From: an uncultured Ruminococcus sp.
GTDB taxonomy: Bacteria > Bacillota > Clostridia > Oscillospirales > Ruminococcaceae
DNA: 41,768 bases
NCBI GenBank assembly: GCA_902776945.1
Contig: CACYSH010000049.1
Location: 1 to 41,768 of the forward strand
Reading direction: 5' to 3'
Below the pieces are notes generated by a model. That model did no database searches and was not told where the DNA came from. It worked only from the letters and a program-made list of their open reading frames with translations. The position numbers were made by a program, and so were the translations under genes. This document shows positions 36,151-41,768 of this stretch, in pieces; position 1 is the first letter of the stretch, and each line of letters opens with the position of its first letter.

Positions 36151-36227
36151 TCAGAAGCCCCCGAGCTAAAAAATTGAACTTTTATGCTATTAAAATAGTC
36201 TCGATTTTAGATATTTAATGATATTGC

Positions 36228-36480
36228 AGGGCGGGGAATTGCTCCCGCCCATTGCCTTGAAAAACCGTGCGGGTTATAACGTATATTGTAGGGGCGCACC
36301 TGCGTGTGCGCCCGCCAATAGGCGCGATGTTCCCGAACGGGCGCACACATAGGTGCGCCCCTACATTAAATCGGGGTTCATAACATTTGTTGCAGGGTGT
36401 GGGCTTGCTCCCGCCTTGATTAAAAGGGTCGTTCAATGCACAAGACAGGTCGGGGTCGGGGCAAGCCCCACCCTACAATC
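36228..36480. repeat. P1 and P2 repeats upstream of nagA
   Basis: P1 arms lie at 36230-36250 and 36391-36415, P2 at 36287-36365 and another P1 in reverse at 36448-36476 (GGTCGGGGCAAGCCCC). No gene lies in 36151-36504. Confidence 0.82.
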
Positions 36481-36504
36481 CTTGTAATATAATGACCGTC
36501 TGAT

Positions 36505-37878
36505 TTAAACATCTTTTACCTGTTTTTCACCCGCAATATCCGGCGCTTGTCTCATTTGCTCGGGAATATGCCTGAAAATTATCGTTTCAAGAATAACTCC
36601 GTCAACAGGCTTACTTATGTAACCCGTATAGCCCTTCGAAACATAATCGGTCTCGCCCGTCACAGAGCTTGATGTCATGATATACACGGGCAGCAAAGGG
36701 TCGGTCTCGCGTATCCTGCCTATTATCTCGTCCTCGTCGGTGTCAAGCTGCACCTGGTCTATCAGCATGACGTTGAAACGGGTGTCCTTGATCTTTTCAA
36801 GCCCGTCCGCAATGCGCGAAGCAGACGACACAAAAACATTTGTTTCTCTCAGCAGTTTCCTGATTATCTCAACGCTCCTTGCGCTGCTGTCAACAACAAG
36901 TATATCCGCGTCGGGGGCGATGAACTGCGGGACGTATCTCCCGCGGGCGGCGGGCTGTTCGTCGGCGTTAAGGTCGCCTGCGGGGGTCTGGTCGGCTATT
37001 TTCTGCGTTATTGTAAGGATAAATTCCGAGCCTTTGCCGTATTCGCTTTCGCAGGTGAGCGTACCGCCCATAAGCTCCGCAAATCTGCGGGAAATATCAA
37101 GCCCGAGACCGATGCCCCGCCGCGAGTCTTTTTTCTCGTCAAGGCTTTCGTATGCCTTGAATATCTTGCCTATCTCGTCGCTCTTAATGCCGTGTCCCGT
37201 GTCCTTTACCGAGAATCTCAGCTTGCAGAGCGCGTTCTCTCTTTCAGTCACCGATACCGAAAACACTATCCCGCCGACCTCCGTATATTTCACGGCGTTG
37301 GTCAGCAGATTGGTGAGTATCTGCCTCAGCTTGCCCGTGTCGCCGTACATTCTGCCGGGCAGAGCCTCGTCCGCCGCGACCTCGAAGGACAAGCCCTTGT
37401 CATCGCAGCGCGAGCGTATTTTCTTTAGGACGGAGCGCAGCATTTCCCGCGTATCGTATTCCTGTTCCTCCGTGCGTACCCTGCCCGATTCGATGTCCGA
37501 CATATAAAGCAGATTATTAATAAGCGAGATAAGCTGTTCCGAAGAGTCACGAATGTCAAAGCAGTAATTCATCATCGAGGTATAGTAAGGCTTGGGAACG
37601 TCCTCCGCGTTTTCGCGCATTGCCATTTCGTTCATTCCGACAATGGTGCTTATCGGGTTGAGCAGTTCGTGGGAGATGTTTGCAAGGAATCTGTTCCGTG
37701 CGGTGACGGCAAGCCCCGCGTTCTCCCGTGCGCGTTCAAGTTCCTCGTCCTTGCGGCGGATAACAGTCTTTTTCATCACAAGCCATACCGTAAGCCCGGT
37801 TATCAGGACGGCGGTAAGCACAAGCGCGACTACAAAGGGCAGCTCAAATTCATACAGCCGTTCGGAAAGATAACCCAT
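36505..37878 (-). CDS. Hybrid histidine kinase with C-terminal receiver
   Basis: This 457-residue membrane protein has one helix (residues about 14-35). A short coil leads to a HisKA domain with the phospho-acceptor His in NISHELLNPIS (about 69). The HATPase domain has LTNLLTNAVKY, VKDTGHGI and RRGIGLGLDISRR. The receiver domain (about 325-445) has ILVVDSSARS, a likely phospho-Asp in VMLIDQVQLD and GYISKPVDG. There is no extracellular sensor domain, so it may sense through a partner or the membrane. The ATG has GGGGGTG 8-10 bases upstream. It lies between repeat blocks, 562 bases from the HD-GYP gene on the same strand, and no response regulator with an output domain is adjacent. Confidence 0.9.
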   Translation of the reverse strand: MGYLSERLYEFELPFVVALVLTAVLITGLTVWLVMKKTVIRRKDEELERARENAGLAVTARNRFLANISHELLNPISTIVGMNEMAMRENAEDVPKPYYTSMMNYCFDIRDSSEQLISLINNLLYMSDIESGRVRTEEQEYDTREMLRSVLKKIRSRCDDKGLSFEVAADEALPGRMYGDTGKLRQILTNLLTNAVKYTEVGGIVFSVSVTERENALCKLRFSVKDTGHGIKSDEIGKIFKAYESLDEKKDSRRGIGLGLDISRRFAELMGGTLTCESEYGKGSEFILTITQKIADQTPAGDLNADEQPAARGRYVPQFIAPDADILVVDSSARSVEIIRKLLRETNVFVSSASRIADGLEKIKDTRFNVMLIDQVQLDTDEDEIIGRIRETDPLLPVYIMTSSSVTGETDYVSKGYTGYISKPVDGVILETIIFRHIPEQMRQAPDIAGEKQVKDV

Positions 37879-37924
37879 ATTTCAACACCCCCACTTAAAA
37901 GATATTTTTGTCGAATTTATAACG

Positions 37925-38135
37925 TGTATTGTAGGGCGGGGGCTTGCTCCCGCCGTCCCGCCGCAAATTCACACGGATTCACAATGCGATTGTCCTGCCC
38001 GTGCAAATTTCCTGACCAATGCAAAAATGCCGTAAAATCGCGGTTTTGTGGGCATTCATGGACGCGCAATGCGCGCCCCTACAATATGTACCCGCTCAAA
38101 AACAGATTGTAGGGCGGGGGCTTGCTCCCGCCCGT
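37925..38135. repeat. P1 repeats and shared 30-base module
   Basis: TTGTAGGGCGGGGGCTTGCT at 37930 and again at about 38108 are near-identical P1 copies. Between them 38029-38052 is the reverse of the 2409-2438 module, and 38070-38085 holds a CGCGCCCCTACA half of P2. Confidence 0.75.
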
Positions 38136-38162
38136 GCGGATTTTCCCGACTTCGCGCAGTCG

Positions 38163-38425
38163 TTGGACGAAAATCGCTCCGCTCTTTCGTCCAAATAAAA
38201 TCGGCAATTTACTTGTTTCCGTCACGTTCTGCGGATTTTATCATGTTGCTTGTTTTTGCTCACTTTTCTTGAAATTGCCGATTTTAATTTTGGACTTAAC
38301 AATTTTCTTTTTACCGTTAGTTTGCGAATGCGGTCGGCTTTTGTGGGGGAAACCCTTCTGAAGAAGGGTTATCCCCCACACCCCCTTCCTAAGACTTTTG
38401 GTTTGCCCTCACTTTGCGTTGGTCG
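38163..38425. repeat. R element (MITE-like), copy B
   Basis: TTGGACGAAA (38163-38172) pairs perfectly with TTTCGTCCAA (38185-38194), immediately before AAAATCGGCAATTT (38197-38210). The inverted AAATTGCCGATTTTA is at 38272-38286. The flank continues through an AACCCTTCTGAAGAAGGGTT palindrome and CCTAAGACTTTTGG to the end of the HD-GYP gene. No gene lies in 37879-38439. Confidence 0.78.
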
Positions 38426-38439
38426 CGGGCTTTGCGGTT

Positions 38440-40602
38440 CTATTTGTACTTCGCTTCCCTCGCCGACGGCGAATGCTTTCTGAGGACTTCCACCACTTCC
38501 GGCAGAGAATCCATAAATACCTCCACACACTTCGGGTCAAACTGCGTGCCTTTTCCCTCCTCGATTATCGCCAATGCCTTTTCAAGCGGGAAAGCGGGCT
38601 TGTACACCCTCTGGGAGGTCAGCGCGTCAAATACGTCCGCAACCGCCATTATACGCGCCGAAAGCGGTATGACCTCGCCGTGCAGCTTTTCGGGATAGCC
38701 CTTGCCGTCCCACCGCTCGTGATGATACGCCGCCATATTCCGCGCCTCTTTCAGATAGCTTGCGCCCTCTACCGAGATTATCGCGTTTTCCACTATCTTC
38801 TTGCCTGCGGTGGTGTGGGTCTTCATTATCTCGTATTCCTCGTCGGTGAGCCTGCCGGGCTTGTTAAGTACGCCGTCGGGTATGGTTATCTTTCCCACAT
38901 CGTGAAGCGGCGCGGAACGCACCACGTCGGAAATGAACTTCGGCGTTATCTTCCCCGGGTAATAGCCGTGCCTTTTAAGCCCCTCGACGATTATCCGGAC
39001 GTAAGCCGCCGTTTTCTGTACATGGTCGCCCGTGTCGGAATCGCGGTTCTCGACCATATCCGCCATTGTGATGATAAGCCCGTCCTGCATTTTCGCCGTC
39101 GAATCCGAAAGCCGCTTTATGCTGCTCATTTGCTCGGTCTGATTTTCCGTCATGGAGCATACCGAATTGTAAAGAAGCTCTATCTCGTCGCCCGTGCGGA
39201 TATTCAAGCCGCGTATTTTCCTGATATTGCCGTAATCAACCTCCTGCGTGCTTTTCGTCCGCGAGATACCGTCCGCCTGCATGGTTATCGAGCTTATCGG
39301 ATAGATTATGTGATAATCCGTAAGCCATATTACAAACACGCATATCATGATGAGAAAGCCCAGAAACAGCGTGACCATTTCGGTGAGAAAGCTGCGTTCT
39401 TCTTTTATCAGTTCTTCCACATCAACGTCGGCGAAAACGTAGCATTGGCATTTGCCGTCCGAATCGTATACGGGCTTTAACGCCGTCAGCAGATGTCCGT
39501 ATTCGTCTTTGGTGATGAAAGGCTCTATCTCCTCGCCCGCCATCAGCTTTGGTATCTGCGGTATCTGCGAAGCAAAGCCTTCCTCGAACGAAAGCAGCGT
39601 GCCGATGGTATCTCCCGCCACTTCCTCGGTATCTATATCGAGTATCACGCGGCAGCCGTCCTGCTCTATTTTGTAAACGTACAGATAGGTTATATCGGGG
39701 GAGCTGTACAGAATATCCTCAAACAGCCGGTACGTTCTGCGGTAGTCGTCGGAATCGCCGTTCTCGGCTAAATATTCATTTATGCGGTCTCCGTCAAGCT
39801 CCTTTGCGGCAAGCGTTGCGGTACCCTGCGCGAGAGCCGTATGCTCGTTTATCATCGTCTTGTAATACACCCTTACGCCGATTATCGTTCCCCCGACCGC
39901 GACGGTGGAAAGCGATATGATAAGCACGATGATTATTTTTATCCTGAGCGACAAAAAGCGGACGCGGTATTTATTGCGTTTGACCGCCGCTTCTTCTTCC
40001 TTCGTCATCGGAGACTGGAGCCAGCCCGTCAGGCGGAACAGCCCGTGATGCTTTTTCGGGATAAAGCGGCAGATCAGCAGCGACAGCACAACGGTTATCG
40101 CCTTGTCGGGAAAGTCCATTATTATGCTTGCCAGAAAGTGCGATACCTCCTGACTGAAATAGCCCGTTTCGTATATGCTGCCGCTAATGGATTCGCTGTC
40201 AAAGGCAAGCCCTTCCATGAAAAAGGGTATGAGCGTGCCTATGCCCCCGCCGATAAGCGTAAGGGTAACGGTAAGTCCGACAAGCCCCAAGGGCTTTTTC
40301 AGCCATTTGCGTTCGGCAAAGAGCGCGGCGGCAACGGCGATCATGACGTTAAGCACGCCGTAATACAGCGAGGAAGGGTCGGAAAAGCTCTTTATGATAT
40401 TGGTGAGAAATCCGACGATAACGCCGGGCAGACAGCCGCCCATTGCAGCGACGGCAACAGTTCCGACGGTATCGAGGTAAAGCGGCAGCCCGAGCGCTGA
40501 CACCAGCATTCCGAGCAGCAGATTTACCGCAACGCCGCCCGCGCAGCAGATAAGCGGCACAGAAATATTCTTTTTGGAAAGCGCGTTCTTTTTGTGCTTC
40601 AT
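38440..40602 (-). CDS. HD-GYP protein with ECF-like membrane N-terminus
   Basis: This 720-residue protein has five or six N-terminal helices (about residues 15-190) that resemble an ECF-type substrate-binding membrane component (LPLYLDTVGTVAVAAMGGCLPG, VIVGFLTNIIKS). A helix then leads to an extracytoplasmic sensor loop (about 240-395, cache-like: ITYLYVYKIEQDG), another helix, a HAMP-like linker and the HD-GYP domain (about 515-700). The latter shows MVENRDSDTGDHV, APLHDVGKI (HD pair), HHERWDGKGYP (the GYP signature) and VADVFDALTS. HD-GYP domains hydrolyse cyclic di-GMP in many bacteria. The ECF-like part suggests ligand sensing. The start has GGGGGTG about 10 bases upstream. Confidence 0.9.
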   Translation of the reverse strand: MKHKKNALSKKNISVPLICCAGGVAVNLLLGMLVSALGLPLYLDTVGTVAVAAMGGCLPGVIVGFLTNIIKSFSDPSSLYYGVLNVMIAVAAALFAERKWLKKPLGLVGLTVTLTLIGGGIGTLIPFFMEGLAFDSESISGSIYETGYFSQEVSHFLASIIMDFPDKAITVVLSLLICRFIPKKHHGLFRLTGWLQSPMTKEEEAAVKRNKYRVRFLSLRIKIIIVLIISLSTVAVGGTIIGVRVYYKTMINEHTALAQGTATLAAKELDGDRINEYLAENGDSDDYRRTYRLFEDILYSSPDITYLYVYKIEQDGCRVILDIDTEEVAGDTIGTLLSFEEGFASQIPQIPKLMAGEEIEPFITKDEYGHLLTALKPVYDSDGKCQCYVFADVDVEELIKEERSFLTEMVTLFLGFLIMICVFVIWLTDYHIIYPISSITMQADGISRTKSTQEVDYGNIRKIRGLNIRTGDEIELLYNSVCSMTENQTEQMSSIKRLSDSTAKMQDGLIITMADMVENRDSDTGDHVQKTAAYVRIIVEGLKRHGYYPGKITPKFISDVVRSAPLHDVGKITIPDGVLNKPGRLTDEEYEIMKTHTTAGKKIVENAIISVEGASYLKEARNMAAYHHERWDGKGYPEKLHGEVIPLSARIMAVADVFDALTSQRVYKPAFPLEKALAIIEEGKGTQFDPKCVEVFMDSLPEVVEVLRKHSPSAREAKYK

Positions 40603-40643
40603 ATCCGACAGGCACCCCCGCTGATATTTATGGTGATAAATCT

Positions 40644-40672
40644 ATTATATCACATTGCCGGCAGATAGTCAA
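40644..40672 (-). promoter_or_regulatory. Promoter of the HD-GYP gene
   Basis: TTGACT (40667-40672), 17 bases, TATAAT (40644-40649) on the minus strand. Confidence 0.78.
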
Positions 40673-40735
40673 ACAAAAATATACATTTCGGGCAGATTTT
40701 TTTGTGAAAAACGCAATTACCTGCGGGCGCTTACT

Positions 40736-40832
40736 TGTAGGGGCGCACTGCATGAACTGTGGTTCATGCCCGTGTGCGCCCGTTCGGGGAAAATGCGGCT
40801 GTTTGAGGGCGCTCACGCAGGAGCGCCCCTAC
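40736..40832. repeat. P2 hairpin with inserted palindrome
   Basis: TGTAGGGGCGCAC opens and GAGCGCCCCTAC closes. Inside the left arm sits GCATGAACTGTGGTTCATGC (about 40750-40769), which the other P2 copies lack. The rest of 40603-40879 has no gene. Confidence 0.82.
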
Positions 40833-40879
40833 GTCATACATTTTGTGATTTTTATAATGTGTATTATTTGCCACCGCAA

Positions 40880-40922
40880 AATCAAAAGCCCGGAAACGGT
40901 CACAGAGCCGTTCCCGGACTTG
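40880..40922 (-). terminator. Terminator of spoIIID
   Basis: GCCCGGAAACGG and CCGTTCCCGGAC (about 40888-40899, 40908-40919) form a long stem. On the minus strand it is followed by CTTTTGATTTTG. Confidence 0.85.
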
Positions 40923-40932
40923 GGCGTGTGTA

Positions 40933-41211
40933 CTATTGTTCGTTGTTTTCCTTCATGCCCTCCTTTTGCCGCTGATATTTTCGCCTTGTCGCCAGTCCGC
41001 CCCTTATGTGGCGCTCCTGCTTGTTCAGTTCAAGGAGCTTTTCCACCCTGCGGAACAAATTGCTGTCTAACTGCGGCAGGCGGGTGCGTATATCCTTATG
41101 TACCGTTGATTTTGAAATGCCGAAGTGCTTTGCGGCGGCTCTTACTGTCGCGCTGTTCCTTACCATGTACTCCCCCAGCAAAACGGGGCGCTGTTCGGTA
41201 GAACGGCTCAT
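40933..41211 (-). CDS. spoIIID: Sporulation regulator SpoIIID
   Basis: This 92-residue DNA-binding protein acts in the mother cell during sporulation. The helix-turn-helix is ATVRAAAKHFGISKSTVHKDI (about residues 21-41), followed by a basic segment TRLPQLDSNLFRRVEKLLELNKQER, and RHIRGGLATRRKYQR matches the usual end of the family. The C-terminal tail is slightly long. AGGTG is 5 bases from the ATG. In Bacillus the gene is transcribed by sigma-E, and a candidate sigma-E-like promoter lies at 41258-41287. Its presence says the lineage is or was spore-forming. Confidence 0.94.
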   Translation of the reverse strand: MSRSTEQRPVLLGEYMVRNSATVRAAAKHFGISKSTVHKDIRTRLPQLDSNLFRRVEKLLELNKQERHIRGGLATRRKYQRQKEGMKENNEQ

Positions 41212-41257
41212 GTACTCACCTCGCTGGTAAATTTATCACGGCGCACCGTGCTGTGAT

Positions 41258-41287
41258 ATTATATGCGCCGCCGCATGGATTTATGAG
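41258..41287 (-). promoter_or_regulatory. Candidate sigma-E-type promoter of spoIIID
   Basis: On the minus strand CTCATAA (41281-41287), 15 bases, CATATAAT (41258-41265). The -10 resembles sigma-E sites (CATACAAT) and no sigma-A -35 fits. A palindrome TCACGG/CCGTG (about 41237-41250) lies between it and the gene. Confidence 0.45.
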
Positions 41288-41304
41288 CGGTCAGGCGGCG
41301 GGGT

Positions 41305-41339
41305 GGGAACGGGCGGGAGCAAGCCCCCGCCCATACAAT
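41305..41339. repeat. P1 repeat, reverse orientation
   Basis: GGGCGGGAGCAAGCCCCCGC followed by CCATACAAT, matching the reverse form of P1. Confidence 0.75.
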
Positions 41340-41390
41340 ATTTATCCCGCAAAGTTTTCACACTTCCCGAATTTTTCACCTTTTCACCAC

Positions 41391-41419
41391 TTGAAAAAAA
41401 TTGAATTGTGTGTTATAAT
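41391..41419 (+). promoter_or_regulatory. Promoter of the last gene
   Basis: TTGAAA (41391-41396), 17 bases, TATAAT (41414-41419). Confidence 0.75.
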
Positions 41420-41450
41420 AATTTATATATGTAAAAAACCGCGTGAGGAG

Positions 41451-41768
41451 GTGCGCAAAACGCTCGGAAAATCGCTTTATTTTGTGAAAAGATCGGCGCT
41501 TGTATTGTCGGCGGCGGCGCTTACGGGCTGCACGGGCGTTAGCTTTTCGGTTGACAGCCTGCTTGCCGCGCCTACCCTTACCGACGAACAGTCGCAGATC
41601 CGGCAGACGCTCACCTCCGCAGTCGGCAGGAACATTATCCTTAAATATCCCCGCGCAGGCGAGAACCGCTCGGCTTTCGTTATCGCCAATCTTGACGGCG
41701 ACCCCACCGAAGAGGCGCTCGTTTTTTACGAATACGCGGGCGCGGAAAGCGAAGGCATACGAATGAAC
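41451..41768 (+). CDS. Lipoprotein, N-terminal part only
   Basis: The visible 106 codons run to the right edge. The signal sequence (SLYFVKRSALVLSAAALTGC) ends in the lipobox LTGC, followed by a mature region (SVDSLLAAPTLTDEQSQIRQTL...YPRAGENRSAFVIANLDGDPTEEALVFYEY). The ANLDGDPTEEALVFY segment is like the FG-GAP/VCBS-type calcium loops of secreted proteins, but weakly. The start is uncertain. GTG at 41451 is directly adjacent to GAGGAG, too close for an ideal site. GTG at 41484 is in frame but has no ribosome site. The gene diverges from spoIIID. The family is not recognised. Confidence 0.65.
   Translation, partial: MRKTLGKSLYFVKRSALVLSAAALTGCTGVSFSVDSLLAAPTLTDEQSQIRQTLTSAVGRNIILKYPRAGENRSAFVIANLDGDPTEEALVFYEYAGAESEGIRMN

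Noticed and set aside
38048-38483. Overlapping plus-strand frames across R copy B and P1
   Set aside because: They are repeat-derived and without ribosome sites.

Overview
The window looks like a chromosomal segment of a cellulolytic Ruminococcus-like member of the Oscillospiraceae (Clostridia). This is inferred from gene content, because no rRNA is present. A secreted C-type-lectin protein ends in a two-repeat type I dockerin, a cellobiose phosphorylase (GH94) is present, spoIIID marks a spore-forming lineage, ileS is controlled by a T-box leader, and an hsp20 gene carries a CIRCE operator. Coding DNA is moderately GC-rich. Promoters are very regular sigma-A type, almost all with 17-bp spacers, and two genes appear to start at TTG.

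Layout. 1-917: a minus-strand gene running off the left edge, built from 87/90-bp in-frame tandem repeats. 1290-7764: a plus-strand block with an aldose-epimerase-like protein, a run of two lipoproteins (one with a CAP domain) and a membrane protein, then cellobiose phosphorylase and a terminator. 7863-10790: an AT-rich zinc-ribbon gene and a membrane-anchored VanY-type carboxypeptidase, both minus. 10929-11732: CIRCE, structured leader, hsp20, terminator. 12060-13581: pyrG, interrupted near its 3' end. 13725-14378: a RelB/RelE-type toxin-antitoxin pair. 14404-18376: T-box leader, DUF3592 membrane protein, ileS. 18642-20666: a small membrane protein, an LRR lipoprotein and the lectin-dockerin protein. 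21023-25529: an ABC ATPase and a giant coiled-coil FtsX-type permease. 25651-28940: serC, three small genes and serA as a minus-strand serine operon. 29409-30794: a secreted transglutaminase-like protein. 31198-40602: a degenerate REC-GGDEF protein, a metal-site-less ADP-ribosylglycohydrolase homologue, an aquaporin, nagA, a hybrid histidine kinase and an HD-GYP protein. 40880-41768: spoIIID and the beginning of a lipoprotein gene.

The genes are mostly independent transcription units. Clear functional groupings are serine biosynthesis (serC/serA), isoleucine-tRNA charging under T-box control, disaccharide phosphorolysis (GH94 with a mutarotase-like protein nearby), and three signalling proteins (REC-GGDEF-like, kinase-REC, HD-GYP) that may share a cyclic-di-nucleotide or two-component theme.

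The most striking non-genic feature is the density of intergenic palindromic repeats. There are at least four families: short P1 palindromes, 80-100 bp P2 hairpins that begin TGTAGGGGCGCAC, an R element with 14-bp inverted repeats about 90 bp end to end preceded by a hairpin whose sequence varies while its pairing is kept, and a module that resembles a promoter or leader. They fill nearly every intergenic gap longer than about 200 bases from 7.8 kb onward. The best leads in the window are this repeat ecology, the tandem-repeat gene at the left edge, the pseudoenzyme related to DraG, and the broken pyrG.
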